Shown: positions 29,704-40,013, numbered from the stretch's first letter. The stretch: 64,000 bases of DNA from Sphingomonas arenae (GCF_016924655.1 NZ_JAFFJU010000001.1:868001-932000); one strand, 5' to 3'. The notes: generated from the letters alone by a model not told the origin. Numbers and translations are program-made.

Positions 29704-31717
29704 GATCCGGCGCGACCGCTTCGGTCGCGATCATCCTGAGCGCCTCGTCTAGGCTCATCACCAGCTGCCGCTCCTCCGATCCGAGACGACGGAGCGCAAC
29801 CGTACCCTCCTCCGCCTCGCGCTTGCCGACAACCAGCAGCAGCGGAACCTTGGCCAGACTGTGCTCGCGCACCTTGTAGTTGATCTTCTCGTTCCTGAGG
29901 TCCGTCTCGGCGCGAATGCCAGCCGCCTTGAGCTTGCGCACGACCTCCTCGGCATAGCCGTCCGCATCCGAAACGATGGTGGCGACCACCGCCTGCACGG
30001 GCGCGAGCCACAGCGGAAACCTGCCTGCATAATGCTCGATCAGGATGCCGATGAACCGCTCGTAGGAGCCGAAGATGGCCCGGTGGAGCATGACGGGCCG
30101 GTGCTTGCCGCCGTCCTCGCCCACATAGGAGGCATCCAGCCGCTCGGGCAGCACGCGGTCGGACTGGATGGTGCCGACCTGCCACGTGCGGCCGATTGCG
30201 TCGGTGAGGTGCCACTCGAGCTTTGGCGCGTAGAAGGCGCCCTCGCCGGGAAGCTCCTCCCACCCGTACTCCGGCGTTGCCAGCCCCGCTGCCTTCACGG
30301 CATCGCGCAACTCGTTCTCGGCCTTGTCCCAATCCGCGTCCGAGCCGAAGCGCTTCTCGGGCCGCAGCGCCAGCTTGATGGAGTAGCTGAAACCGAAGTC
30401 CTTGTAGATGCGGTCAGCCAGCGAGCAAAAGGCCTTCACCTCGTCGACGATCTGGTCCTCGCGGCAGAAGATGTGGGCGTCGTCCTGCGTGAACTGACGC
30501 ACGCGCATCAGGCCGTGCAGCGCGCCGTGCGGCTCGTTACGATGGCAGCAGCCGTTCTCGTACAGGCGCAGCGGCAGGTCGCGGTAGCTTTTGATGCCCT
30601 GGCGGAAGATCAGCACGTGGGCCGGGCAGTTCATCGGCTTGAGCGCCATCCAGTCGGCATCGCCGGTGATGACCGGCCCCTCGTCCTCCGTGTTCGGCAC
30701 CTCGTCCGGGATGACGAACATGTTTTCGCGATACTTGCCCCAGTGGCCGCTCTGCTCCCACTGGCGAGCGTCCATGATCTGCGGGGTCTTCACCTCCTGG
30801 TAGCCGGCGGCGTCGATCGCGCGGCGCATGTACGCCTCCAGCTCGCGCCAGATGAGGTAGCCGTTCGGGTGCCAGAAGATGGAGCCGTGCGCCTCGGCTT
30901 GGAGGTGAAAGAGGTCCATCTCCTGCCCCAGCTTGCGGTGGTCGCGCTTGGCCGCTTCCTCCAGCCGCTTGAGGTGTTCGTCGAGCTGCTTCCGATTGAG
31001 CCAGGCGGTGCCGTAGATGCGACTCAGCATCGGGTTCTTAGGGTCGCCCCGCCAGTAGGCGCCCGACACGCGCGTCAGCTTGAACGCCTGCGGGTCGAGC
31101 TTGCCCGTGGAGGCCAGGTGCGGTCCCCGGCACAGGTCCATCCATTTGCCCTCGCCCTGCCCAGAGCGATACATGGTGATGGGTTCGCCCTCCGGCAGCT
31201 CCATCACCCATTCGGCCTTGAAGGTCTCACCGGTGCGCTGGAAGAAGTCGCGTACGTCCGCGCGCTGCCAGACTTCCCGGATGAGCGGCTCGTCGCGGGC
31301 GATGACCCGGCGCATCTCTTCTTCGATGGCGGGCAGGTCCTCCTCGGTGAAGGCTCCCCGGCCGGGCGCCGGCGCGAAGTCATAGTAGAAGCCATCGTCC
31401 GTCGCCGGACCAAAGGTGATCTGCGTGCCTGGGAACAGGTTCTGCACCGCCTCGGCCAGCACGTGCGCATAGTCGTGCCGGACGAGTTCCAACGCGTCCT
31501 TCTCGTCGCGGGCGGTGATCAGCGCGAGCTCGGCATCCTCCTCGAAGGGCCGAGTGATATCGCGCACCTCGCCGTTGACGCGCGCGGCCAGGGCCGCCTT
31601 GGCCAGGCCAGGCCCGATCGCGGCAGCCACATCGGCCGGCGTCGAGCCTTCCGGCATCTCCCGCACGGAGCCATCGGGAAGCGAAATCCTGAACATCTTG
31701 GACATAGGGAGGCGCAT
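29684..31717 (-). CDS. thrS: Threonyl-tRNA synthetase
   Basis: This class II synthetase charges tRNA-Thr in the cytoplasm. A TGS domain (about residues 8-66) and the editing domain with [11 protein letters not shown] near 80-90 come first. The catalytic core has the zinc-site MNCPAH (near 365) and motif 2 ([23 protein letters not shown], about 395-417), and a C-terminal anticodon-binding domain follows. The length of 677 residues is normal. The ATG at 31717 is preferred over 31705 because GGGAGGA lies upstream of it. The order thrS then infC on the same strand resembles E. coli, but here two genes intervene, one of them on the other strand. Confidence 0.97.
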   Translation of the reverse strand: MRLPMSKMFRISLPDGSVREMPEGSTPADVAAAIGPGLAKAALAARVNGEVRDITRPFEEDAELALITARDEKDALELVRHDYAHVLAEAVQNLFPGTQITFGPATDDGFYYDFAPAPGRGAFTEEDLPAIEEEMRRVIARDEPLIREVWQRADVRDFFQRTGETFKAEWVMELPEGEPITMYRSGQGEGKWMDLCRGPHLASTGKLDPQAFKLTRVSGAYWRGDPKNPMLSRIYGTAWLNRKQLDEHLKRLEEAAKRDHRKLGQEMDLFHLQAEAHGSIFWHPNGYLIWRELEAYMRRAIDAAGYQEVKTPQIMDARQWEQSGHWGKYRENMFVIPDEVPNTEDEGPVITGDADWMALKPMNCPAHVLIFRQGIKSYRDLPLRLYENGCCHRNEPHGALHGLMRVRQFTQDDAHIFCREDQIVDEVKAFCSLADRIYKDFGFSYSIKLALRPEKRFGSDADWDKAENELRDAVKAAGLATPEYGWEELPGEGAFYAPKLEWHLTDAIGRTWQVGTIQSDRVLPERLDASYVGEDGGKHRPVMLHRAIFGSYERFIGILIEHYAGRFPLWLAPVQAVVATIVSDADGYAEEVVRKLKAAGIRAETDLRNEKINYKVREHSLAKVPLLLVVGKREAEEGTVALRRLGSEERQLVMSLDEALRMIATEAVAPDLAGQQG

Positions 31718-31762
31718 GTAGCGACTGCATCCTCCCTTGTGGACCCCTTTGTCGCGGGCAGT

Positions 31763-32041
31763 TCAGCGCCCGCGCGGTTGCCGGCTGAGGACCAGTGGGG
31801 CCGGGCAGCGGTCGATGCGCCGGTCAACAGCTGCGAACATCATCGCGTCGGGCAAGTCCGTCAGGTTCCGTGCGCGCGGATTCTCCCCTTGCTTGCGGGC
31901 CAGCGACATCGGCGTCTCCGGACAGCCGGCCTGCTCCTGATAAGGGTTCCAGCTGGGCATGTCGGCGACAGGTTTCGCGGTCGGTGGAGCACTTGGGGCG
32001 CCCAGCGCCGCAGCCAGGACGGGAAGCAGCAACAATCGCAT
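31763..32041 (-). CDS. Small secreted hypothetical protein
   Basis: This is a 92-residue protein with a short signal peptide (MRLLLLPVLAAALGAP) and a mature part that contains two cysteines (AGCPET and DRCPAP) and is rich in proline and arginine. I do not recognise the family. The start at 32041 has a strong GGAGGTGAG site. It lies 38 bases downstream of sufA and 46 bases upstream of thrS, so it may be the last gene of the suf transcript or part of a thrS transcript. Confidence 0.6.
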   Translation of the reverse strand: MRLLLLPVLAAALGAPSAPPTAKPVADMPSWNPYQEQAGCPETPMSLARKQGENPRARNLTDLPDAMMFAAVDRRIDRCPAPLVLSRQPRGR

Positions 32042-32079
32042 GACTCACCTCCGAGAACCGAAGGTTATCACATTCACGC

Positions 32080-32436
32080 TCAGACGGTGAAACTCTCCCC
32101 GCAGCCGCAGCTGCCCTTGGCGTTCGGGTTCTCGAACACGAAGCCGGCGGTAAAGTCGTCCTCGCGCCAGTCCATGACGGAGCCGATCAGGTAGAGCACG
32201 GACGCGCCATCGACGTAGAAGGTGCCGCCAGGAGTTTCGATCTTCTCGTCGAAGCGGCTTTCTTCGGTGACGTAGTCCACCGAGTAGGCGAGCCCGGAGC
32301 AGCCGCGGCGCGGCGTGGAAAGCTTCACTCCAATCGCTCCTTCGGGAGCCTTGGCCATTAGGTCGGCGATCCGCTGCTCGGCGGACGCGGTTAGCGTGAT
32401 GGCGGCCGGTCGGGTGCGGGTTTTTACTTCGGTCAT
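32080..32436 (-). CDS. sufA: Iron-sulfur cluster carrier/assembly protein, SufA/HesB type
   Basis: This A-type carrier receives Fe-S clusters from the SufBCD scaffold and passes them to target proteins. The three conserved cysteines are present, one in PRRGCSGLAYSVDY and two in the C-terminal SCGCGESF. The start ATG at 32434-32436 overlaps the sufT stop by one base (TGATG), which gives 118 residues. A longer frame to 32490 adds nothing conserved. It is the distal recognisable gene of the suf operon. Confidence 0.93.
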   Translation of the reverse strand: MTEVKTRTRPAAITLTASAEQRIADLMAKAPEGAIGVKLSTPRRGCSGLAYSVDYVTEESRFDEKIETPGGTFYVDGASVLYLIGSVMDWREDDFTAGFVFENPNAKGSCGCGESFTV

Positions 32437-32903
32437 CAAAGCATCCCCAATTCGAGCCGGGCCTCGTCGCTCATCTTGCTCGGATCCCACGGGGGGTCCC
32501 AGACGAGCTTCACCTCCGCATCGCGCACTCCGGGCACGGACAGCACGCGCAGTTCGACCTCACCCGGCATCGACTCGGCCACGGGGCAGTGCGGCGTGGT
32601 CAGCGTCATGGTGACCACGGCGTCGCCGTCCTGGCTGACCGTCACGTCGTAGATGAGGCCCAGCTCGTAGATGTCGACCGGGATCTCCGGGTCGTAGATG
32701 GTCTTAAGCGCCTCCACGATCGCCGCTTGCACGTCGCCGCCGGGACCGTGCACCGGTGCATCGACAGGCTTCTCCGCGAGGAAGCCCGCGAGATAGTCGC
32801 GCTTGCGCTCGAATGTCTCGCCCGCGCTCTCGACGCGGGCGCGCGGCGGCGGAGTGACCTCCGTCACTTCCTCGATCTCGATCTTGCGTTCCTCACCCAT
32901 CAT
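32436..32903 (-). CDS. sufT: SUF system DUF59 protein (SufT-like)
   Basis: This 155-residue protein has an MIP18/DUF59 domain in its C-terminal two thirds: EALKTIYDPEIPVDIYELGL near residues 70-89, then TLTTPHCPVAESMP with the conserved cysteine, then VWDPPWDPSKMS. Members associated with suf operons help Fe-S maturation. The first 45 residues are charged and variable. Its start ATG overlaps the sufS stop as ATGA, and its stop overlaps the sufA start as TGATG, so translation through sufS-sufT-sufA is tightly coupled. Confidence 0.9.
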   Translation of the reverse strand: MMGEERKIEIEEVTEVTPPPRARVESAGETFERKRDYLAGFLAEKPVDAPVHGPGGDVQAAIVEALKTIYDPEIPVDIYELGLIYDVTVSQDGDAVVTMTLTTPHCPVAESMPGEVELRVLSVPGVRDAEVKLVWDPPWDPSKMSDEARLELGML

Positions 32904-34159
32904 CCGAATATCCGCTTCACTTGGCTGAGGCCGTCCACCAGCGCATCGATGTCCGAACTGTCGGAGTGCGCCGCGAAGCTCGCCCGGCAGGTCGCGGGCA
33001 CGCCGAGCAGGTCCATTAGCGGCTGCGCGCAATGATGCCCGGCGCGGATCGCCACGCCCGCGTCGTCCAATATGGTGCCCACGTCGTGCGGATGAACCCC
33101 GTCTACCTCGAAGCTGACGATACCCGCGCTCTCCTCCGGCCCGAACAGCCGGACGAAGCCGAGCCCCCGCAGCCGTTCCCGGCATTCCGCCACAAGCGCA
33201 GCCTCGTGCGCGTGCAGCCGCTTGACGCCGATCGCCTCGACCCAGTCGATCGCCGCCGCGAGCCCGATCCCGCCGACGATGTGCGGGGTGCCAGCCTCGA
33301 ACCGCTGCGGCGGGGGCATGAAGGTCGTGCGCTCGAACGTGACCCGGTCGATCATCGCACCGCCGCCGGCCCAAGGCGGCATGGACTCGAGCAGGTCCTT
33401 GCGGCCCCACAGAACGCCGATGCCGGTTGGGCCGTACAGCTTGTGCCCGGAGTAGGCGTAGAAGTCGGCGCCGATCGCCGCGACGTCCACCGCCAGGCGC
33501 GGGGCGGACTGACAGCCGTCGAGCAGCAGCAGCGCGCCCTTGGAGTGCGCGATCTCGGCGGCGCGGTTGCCGTCGAGGATCGAGCCGAGCACGTTGGAGA
33601 CGTGGGCGAAGGCGACGACCCGGTGCTGGTCGGAGATCATCCGCTCCGCTGCATCCAAGTCGATCCGGCCATCGGCGGTCAGCGGGACCACATCGATGTC
33701 GTAGCCGGCGAGCTGCCACGGCACGATGTTGCTGTGGTGCTCCAGTGCGGAGAGGAGGACGCGGGAGCGGTCCTCCTTGCGGAGCACTTGCGCAACCAGA
33801 TTGATGGCTTCCGTCGCCCCGCGGGTGAAGATGACCTCGTCGGCCGCGCCGCCGATGAGGTTCGCCGCGCGGGCGCGGGCGGCTTCGTAGGCGAGCGTCA
33901 TGTCCGCCGAGCGCTGGTACACGCCGCGGTGCACGGACGCATAGTCCTGGGCATAGGCGCGGGTGATGGCGTCGATCACCGCCTGCGGCTTCTGCGCGGA
34001 GACGGCGGAATCGAGATAGTGCCAGCCGGCGATGGCGGGGAACTGGTCGCGGACCGCAAGTGCGTCCGTCGTCCCGGGCTCGACCCGGGAACCGCCTTCT
34101 TCTCGGAAGGCAGGCAGACCCCGGCTCAAGGCCGGGGTGACGAGATCAGGCCTGTTCAC
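32900..34159 (-). CDS. sufS: Cysteine desulfurase SufS with repeat-derived N-terminal extension
   Basis: This PLP enzyme takes sulfur from cysteine for Fe-S assembly. The PLP lysine is in SGHKLYGPTGIG, and the active cysteine is in GHHCAQPLMDLLG near residue 371. The family core starts at about residue 36 with VRDQFPAIAGWHYLDSAVSAQKP. The start is a GTG at 34157-34159 that overlaps the sufD stop (GTGA). Residues of about 6-31 are encoded by a palindromic intergenic repeat (34067-34146) read in frame, which gives VTPALSRG and SRVEPGTT. The only other candidate start in that segment is a TTG within the repeat itself, so translation of at least part of it seems unavoidable. Confidence 0.94.
   Translation of the reverse strand: MNRPDLVTPALSRGLPAFREEGGSRVEPGTTDALAVRDQFPAIAGWHYLDSAVSAQKPQAVIDAITRAYAQDYASVHRGVYQRSADMTLAYEAARARAANLIGGAADEVIFTRGATEAINLVAQVLRKEDRSRVLLSALEHHSNIVPWQLAGYDIDVVPLTADGRIDLDAAERMISDQHRVVAFAHVSNVLGSILDGNRAAEIAHSKGALLLLDGCQSAPRLAVDVAAIGADFYAYSGHKLYGPTGIGVLWGRKDLLESMPPWAGGGAMIDRVTFERTTFMPPPQRFEAGTPHIVGGIGLAAAIDWVEAIGVKRLHAHEAALVAECRERLRGLGFVRLFGPEESAGIVSFEVDGVHPHDVGTILDDAGVAIRAGHHCAQPLMDLLGVPATCRASFAAHSDSSDIDALVDGLSQVKRIFG
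34067..34146. repeat. Palindromic repeat (REP-like, family C) inside the sufS coding start
   Basis: The left arm GTCCCGGGCTCGACCCGGGA (34071-34090) is itself palindromic. The right half (34117-34142) contains CCCCGGCTCAAGGCCGGGG and ends GTGACG. The 26-base spacer contains a smaller AGG/CCT hairpin. The wording matches the common sphingomonad repeat that is normally intergenic. Here it lies wholly inside the open reading frame of sufS. Confidence 0.8.
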
Positions 34160-34905
34160 CGCACCACACTCCTCAGTGCGGCACGGCTGGCCTCGACTAG
34201 CGCCTCACGCTGCGCCTCATCCGGCACATCGTCCCACAACTCCAGCACGAAGCCTTCCAGCAGCAGCGCCTTGGCTTCGGCCGGCGGCAGGCCGCGCGAC
34301 AGGGCATAGAACAGCTGGTTGGGATCGAGCTCGCCAACGCTGGCGCCGTGGGCGCACTTCACGTCGTCGGCGTAGATCTCCAGCTCCGGCTTGCAGTTCG
34401 CGGTGGCGCCGCGGTCGAGGAGCATGGCCTTGACCGACTGCTCGCCGTCGACCTTCTGCGCATGGCGCGCGACCGCCACCTTGCCGAGATAGCTGCCGGT
34501 CGCTGTGCCGCCGAGCACGCTGCGCACCGTCTGCCGCGAGGTGCCGTTGGGCTCGACGTGGCGGACCGTGGTGACGATCTCCTGCGTCGCCTTGCCTCCG
34601 CCGATGTTGGCGGCATCGAAGGTGAAGTTGGCGCCTTTGCGCACTTCGACATCTATTTCGTAGCGCCCGTAGTCGGACGCGGTATTAAGCGCGAAGATCG
34701 ACAGCTCGGCGTCCGCCTCCAGCACGATCTCGGCTCGGCGGACTTGCACCGGTTCCTCGGTCGGCAGCAGGACGTGCCAGTGCTTTTCGCTGGCGGGAAC
34801 GACGATCTGCTTTGGCGCTTCGAGGTCGGCCCAGACGCTCTTGAGGGCATCCAAGTTGGAATAACGGTAAGCCTCCGCCTTGCGGGTCGGGAAGGGAACA
34901 GTCAC
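34156..34905 (-). CDS. sufD: Fe-S cluster assembly scaffold SufD
   Basis: SufD is a component of the SufBC2D scaffold. The protein is 249 residues, at the short end of the family as in other Alphaproteobacteria. The C-terminal half carries LDRGATANCKPELEIYADDVKCAHGASVG and the block DPNQLFYALSRGLPPAEAKALLLEGF, both diagnostic. The start is a GTG at 34903-34905 with GGGAGG six bases upstream; its ribosome site directly abuts the palindromic repeat that separates it from sufC. The stop overlaps the sufS start. Confidence 0.94.
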   Translation of the reverse strand: MTVPFPTRKAEAYRYSNLDALKSVWADLEAPKQIVVPASEKHWHVLLPTEEPVQVRRAEIVLEADAELSIFALNTASDYGRYEIDVEVRKGANFTFDAANIGGGKATQEIVTTVRHVEPNGTSRQTVRSVLGGTATGSYLGKVAVARHAQKVDGEQSVKAMLLDRGATANCKPELEIYADDVKCAHGASVGELDPNQLFYALSRGLPPAEAKALLLEGFVLELWDDVPDEAQREALVEASRAALRSVVR

Positions 34906-34917
34906 ATCCGCCTCCCG

Positions 34918-34977
34918 CGCTCACGCTGAGCTTGTCGAAGCGTTGCACCACACCCTTCGACAGGCTCAGGGTGAGCG
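34918..34977. repeat. Palindromic repeat (REP-like, family B) between sufC and sufD
   Basis: CGCTCACGCTGAGCTTGTCGAAGCG, starting at 34918, is answered by CCCTTCGACAGGCTCAGGGTGAGCG near 34953-34977, with a short loop between. The unit is the same as at 18393-18457. It fills almost the whole sufC-sufD gap inside an operon and could form a strong mRNA hairpin there. Confidence 0.8.
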
Positions 34978-34999
34978 CAAGCGCTGGGTCGGGCCACTC

Positions 35000-35743
35000 T
35001 CACGCCGCCACCTCCGCATAGCCCTCGCGCTCGAGCTCGTGGGCAAGCTCGGGCCCGCCCGAGCGCACGATGCGACCGGCGCTGAGCACATGCACTCGGT
35101 CCGGCTGCACCACGTCGAGCAGGCGCTGGTAGTGGGTGATCAGCAGCACGCCGCGATCGGGCGCGCGCATGATGCGGTTGATGCCGGCGCCGACGATGCG
35201 CAGCGCGTCGATGTCGAGGCCGCTGTCCGTCTCGTCGAGCACGGCGAAGCGGGGGCGCATGATGCCCATCTGGACCATCTCCATCCGCTTCTTCTCGCCG
35301 CCCGAGAAGCCGACGTTTACGGGGCGCTTGAGCATCTCGACGTCCATGCCGAGCTCGGCCGCTTCGGCACGGGCGAGGCGGATGAACTCCGCGCCGGAGA
35401 GTTCCGCCTCGCCGCGCGCGCGGCGCTGGGCGTTCAGGCTCTCGCGGATGAACTGCATGGAGGAGACGCCGGGGATTTCCACCGGATACTGGAACCCGAG
35501 GAACAGGCCCGCCGCGGCGCGTTCGTGCGGTTCGAGGGCCAGCAGGTCCTCGCCCATGAAGGTCACGGAGCCGTCCGTCACCTCATAGCCGGGCCGCCCG
35601 CCGAGCACATAGGCGAGCGTCGACTTGCCCGCCCCGTTCGGCCCCATGATCGCATGCACCTCGCCCGCCGGAACGGTGAGGGTGAGGCCGTTCAGGATCG
35701 GCTTGTCCGCGACGGTCGCGTGGAGGTCAGTGATTTGCAGCAT
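35000..35743 (-). CDS. sufC: Fe-S cluster assembly ATPase SufC
   Basis: SufC is the ABC-type ATPase subunit of the SufBCD complex. It has Walker A GPNGAGKST near residues 35-43, the signature FSGGEKKRMEM near 147-157 and Walker B RFAVLDETDSGLD near 166-178; the length of 247 residues is typical. As in the family, no membrane segment is present. Its ATG at 35743 lies 17 bases inside the preceding small ORF, which is itself coupled to sufB. GAAGAA upstream of the start is a weak ribosome site, so coupling probably matters. Confidence 0.96.
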   Translation of the reverse strand: MLQITDLHATVADKPILNGLTLTVPAGEVHAIMGPNGAGKSTLAYVLGGRPGYEVTDGSVTFMGEDLLALEPHERAAAGLFLGFQYPVEIPGVSSMQFIRESLNAQRRARGEAELSGAEFIRLARAEAAELGMDVEMLKRPVNVGFSGGEKKRMEMVQMGIMRPRFAVLDETDSGLDIDALRIVGAGINRIMRAPDRGVLLITHYQRLLDVVQPDRVHVLSAGRIVRSGGPELAHELEREGYAEVAA

Positions 35744-36079
35744 CGTTCTTCTTTGTCGCTCGGCGTTCCAAAACTTTCAGCCGGACGTCTTCCAGAGCCG
35801 GGTCTTCGATGGCTGCAATGAAACGCTCGCTCATACGCGCGGCTTCAGCTCGCCCTCGTTCAACATACCGCTCTTGAAGCGCGTAGCTGGCACTGACGAA
35901 TTCATCAGCGCAGGCAGTCTTTGCTGCCTTGAACAGATCGTCCGGTGATGCACCAGACGGCTCAAGCTCGATAGCCCGCATTCTCAAACACTGCGAATAC
36001 GCTCTCAGCGCACTTGCCGTCTTGGGATCGCTGACAAATGATGGTTCTTGCGACGCGATCAGCATGGCAGCAAACAGCA

Positions 36080-36083
<4 letters not shown>
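35727..36083 (-). CDS. Hypothetical exported protein embedded in the suf operon
   Basis: I do not recognise this 118-residue protein. It begins with a short hydrophobic segment ([11 protein letters not shown]) that could be a weak signal peptide, then a helical charged region with two cysteines (YSQCLRM and KTACADE), spaced as in some small sphingomonad periplasmic proteins. Its ATG overlaps the sufB stop as ATGA and its 3' end overlaps the sufC start by 17 bases, so it is fully integrated in the operon. The region looks less GC-rich than its neighbours, which may indicate a later insertion. It is not a known suf component. Confidence 0.7.
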
Positions 36084-37557
<1,474 letters not shown>

Positions 37558-37561
<4 letters not shown>

Positions 37562-37995
37562 GCTTGTTCCAGAACGCGGGCGGTGACCGCCGGCGTGCAA
37601 AGGTCTTCCAGGGTCACCGCCGCCAACGCGCCGCGGACGGCATTGCTCACGACGCTCATGTGCGGCTTGACCCGGCAATGCGCATCGAGAGCGCACTCCG
37701 ACGCCTCTTCCGAACCGCAGCACTGGGTCATCGCGATCGGGCCTTCCACCGCCTCGACCATTTCGGCGAGGCTGATTTCGCGCGGCGAACGTTCCATCAC
37801 GAAACCTCCACCTGCGCCGCGCACACTTCGAAACAGGCCCGCGCCCGCGAGCTTGCCGAGCAGCTTCTGAGCAGTCGGGAGCGGCACGCCAGTTTCAGAG
37901 GCGAGCACAGTCGCGGACAGGCGCTCGCCCGCGGGACGGCGGGCCGCGGCAGTCATCATCACGACCGCATAGTCGGCAAGGTGGGTCAGGCGCAT
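37558..37995 (-). CDS. Rrf2-family regulator of the suf operon
   Basis: This is a winged-helix Rrf2/IscR-type regulator of 145 residues. The N-terminus [14 protein letters not shown] and the recognition region ([17 protein letters not shown]) are typical. Four cysteines at about residues 92, 93, 101 and 107 ([17 protein letters not shown]) fit an Fe-S cluster-binding loop like that of IscR and alphaproteobacterial SUF regulators. It is the first gene of the suf operon and overlaps sufB by four bases. A palindrome directly upstream is its probable autoregulatory site. No ribosome site is visible before the ATG, so the message may be leaderless. Confidence 0.93.
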
Positions 37996-38001
37996 GAGCT
38001 T

Positions 38002-38032
38002 AAATCAGACTTTCACAGTCCGATTTGTGCAA
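38002..38032 (-). promoter_or_regulatory. Probable suf operon promoter with Rrf2-type operator
   Basis: On the minus strand AAATCGGACT-GTGAA-AGTCTGATTT (38002-38026) is a palindrome with nine of ten positions paired and a GACT-N5-AGTC core. It overlaps a possible promoter: TTGCAC at about 38027-38032 as -35 and TCTGAT as -10, 17 bases apart. The ATG follows about seven bases after the palindrome. The site suits an Fe-S-sensing Rrf2 repressor that blocks the core promoter. Confidence 0.65.
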
Positions 38033-38078
38033 TTGCCCTGAAAAATCAAGTGCGGGAACTACGTGTGTCCCGCGCCGA

Positions 38079-39941
38079 TCAGCTCGCCTTGGTCCACGCG
38101 ATCCATTCGTTCACCCGCTTTTCCAGCAGGTCGAGCGGCATGGACCCAGCCAGCAGCACCGTGTCGTGGAACTGCCGGTCGTCGTAGCGAGTACCGAGCT
38201 CAGCCTTCGCCTTGGCGCGCAGTTCCTCGATCTTGAGTTTGCCGACCATATAGGCGGTCGCCTGGCCCGGGTAGACGACGTAGCGCTCAATCGCCTTCAC
38301 AATGCCGCCCTTGGCGTCGGCGCTATTGTCCTCGACGTACTTGATCGCCTGCTCACGGGTCCAGCGCTTGTGATGGATGCCGCTGTCCACGACGAGGCGA
38401 ATGGCCCGGTGCAGCTCCAGCTGCAGCCGGCCGAAGTCGCGGTACGGGTCGTTGTAGAGGCCCATCTCCTTGCACAGCTTTTCCGCATAGAGACCCCAGC
38501 CCTCGTCGGTGGCGGTGTAGCCGCTGAACTGACGAAACGGTGGCACCTCGCCTTCGCCAAGCTCGCTCAACAAGGCGCCCTGCAGGTGGTGGCCGGGAAT
38601 GCCCTCGTGGCAGAACAAGGCCTCGACCTCGGTTGAGGGCATGTCGTTCATGTCGTAGAGGTTCACATAGTAAATGCCCGGGCGCGAGCCATCGGGCGGC
38701 GGGTCGTTGTAGAAGGCCTTACCGGCGCTCTTCTCCCGGAACGGCTCGACCGGCTTGATCTGCAACGGGGTCTTGGGCAGCCGGCCGAAGAAACGCGGCA
38801 GGGCAGCCTGGACCGCCGCCTGCGCCTTTGCGCTTTCATCGAGGTACATCTGCTTACCCGCCGCGGTGTTCGGATAATAGAATTGCTTCGACGTCCGCAT
38901 GTGCTCGAAAAACTCGGGCAGCGTTCCCTTGAAGCCGACCTGATCCTTGATGGCGGTCATCTCACGATGGATTCGTGCGACCTGGTCGAGCCCGAGCTGA
39001 TGGATCTGGTCGGGAGTGAGGTCGGTCGTCGTATAATATCTGAGGCGCGCCTGATATTCGGGCGCGCCATTCGGGAAGCGCCAGATGCCGTCGTCACGCC
39101 CGGCCTTCGCCTGCTGTGCCTGCATGGCCGAGATGACGCGCTGGTAGGCTGGCTTGAGGTCGCGAACCATTGCGGTGCGCCCCGCAGCGAGGAGGCGGTC
39201 CTTGGTCGCCTGGTCGGCATTGAGCTTGCCGACCTTGGTCTTGAAATCGGCCCAGAGATCGTTGTCCGCCCCGCCGTCGAAGGGAGCGCCCTTGATGAGG
39301 TTGCGGCTGTCGGCGACAACGTACGGGTAGACCCACTTGGGCGCGAGCACGCCTCGAGCCTCACGGTCCTGAGCTTCGGCAATTGCCTGGTCGAGGTAGC
39401 GCGCGACGCCGCTGATTCGAGACACATACGCCTCCGCATCCGAGACGCTGTCGACCTTGTGGATGTTGATCAGGAACGCGGGGCCTTCCGATTGCGCGCC
39501 GTTCATCTGGTCGAAGACGAGGCCGTTCTTCCGGTAGGGCCACAGCGAGTCGGACCGCGCGATGCGATACAGGAACAGGTCGTAGCTGAGTTGGTCTTCC
39601 GGGCTGAGGCTCTCACGTGGGAAGCGTCGCTGAAGCTCTGCGGCGTAGCGCTGATCGAGGGCGCGGTTCTCCTCCGCGGCGGCATCCGTGAACTCGTCCC
39701 ACTTGCCGTAATCGGCGTCCTTGATGCCGCGGTAGGACTTGGACAGCGGTGACAGGGCGAGTTCGGCCTTGTCATACTCGTCGAAGAAGGCGGCGAGTTC
39801 GGCATTCCTGGCGGGCGCCGGCTGAGCAGCAGAGGGCACTGGCGCTTCAGCGATCGGCGCCGTGGCCGACGATGCCGCCGGAGGTGTCGTCGCGCAGGCC
39901 GCGAGGAGAGCAGTGGAGGCGAGGAGAAGGATATGCTTCAA
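38079..39941 (-). CDS. DUF885 family lipoprotein, putative metallopeptidase
   Basis: This is a 620-residue envelope protein of the DUF885 family. The N-terminus MKHILLLASTALLAACATTP has a lipobox with the cysteine at residue 16, followed by an Ala/Pro-rich linker. The motif FCHEGIPGHHLQG near residues 430-442 matches the HExxxGHH pattern of a zinc peptidase-like active site, and downstream residues such as DEGWGLYAE are family-conserved. Members of this family are often annotated as peptidases, but the substrate is unknown. It stands alone, converging on the suf regulator region and divergent from pyrD. Confidence 0.88.
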   Translation of the reverse strand: MKHILLLASTALLAACATTPPAASSATAPIAEAPVPSAAQPAPARNAELAAFFDEYDKAELALSPLSKSYRGIKDADYGKWDEFTDAAAEENRALDQRYAAELQRRFPRESLSPEDQLSYDLFLYRIARSDSLWPYRKNGLVFDQMNGAQSEGPAFLINIHKVDSVSDAEAYVSRISGVARYLDQAIAEAQDREARGVLAPKWVYPYVVADSRNLIKGAPFDGGADNDLWADFKTKVGKLNADQATKDRLLAAGRTAMVRDLKPAYQRVISAMQAQQAKAGRDDGIWRFPNGAPEYQARLRYYTTTDLTPDQIHQLGLDQVARIHREMTAIKDQVGFKGTLPEFFEHMRTSKQFYYPNTAAGKQMYLDESAKAQAAVQAALPRFFGRLPKTPLQIKPVEPFREKSAGKAFYNDPPPDGSRPGIYYVNLYDMNDMPSTEVEALFCHEGIPGHHLQGALLSELGEGEVPPFRQFSGYTATDEGWGLYAEKLCKEMGLYNDPYRDFGRLQLELHRAIRLVVDSGIHHKRWTREQAIKYVEDNSADAKGGIVKAIERYVVYPGQATAYMVGKLKIEELRAKAKAELGTRYDDRQFHDTVLLAGSMPLDLLEKRVNEWIAWTKAS

Positions 39942-39990
39942 GCGGGCGACCTTTCAAACAGCGTCCGCTTCCTTCAAGGGGAAGGCGTTT

Positions 39991-40013
39991 GCCGGATCAA
40001 GCCCGGCATGACG
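39991..40013. repeat. Short palindromic repeat upstream of pyrD
   Basis: GCCGGATCAAGCCCGGCATGA followed by CG is a single hairpin unit of the kind found in sphingomonad repeats (gccggatcaag-cccggcatgacg). It lies 27 bases before the pyrD start in the divergent gap between the DUF885 gene and pyrD. Confidence 0.6.

Noticed and set aside
29861-32194. Long open frame of 777 codons on the plus strand opposite thrS
   Set aside because: The minus strand encodes a complete, well-conserved ThrS. Long antisense frames are expected in GC-rich DNA, and this translation shows no recognisable motif.
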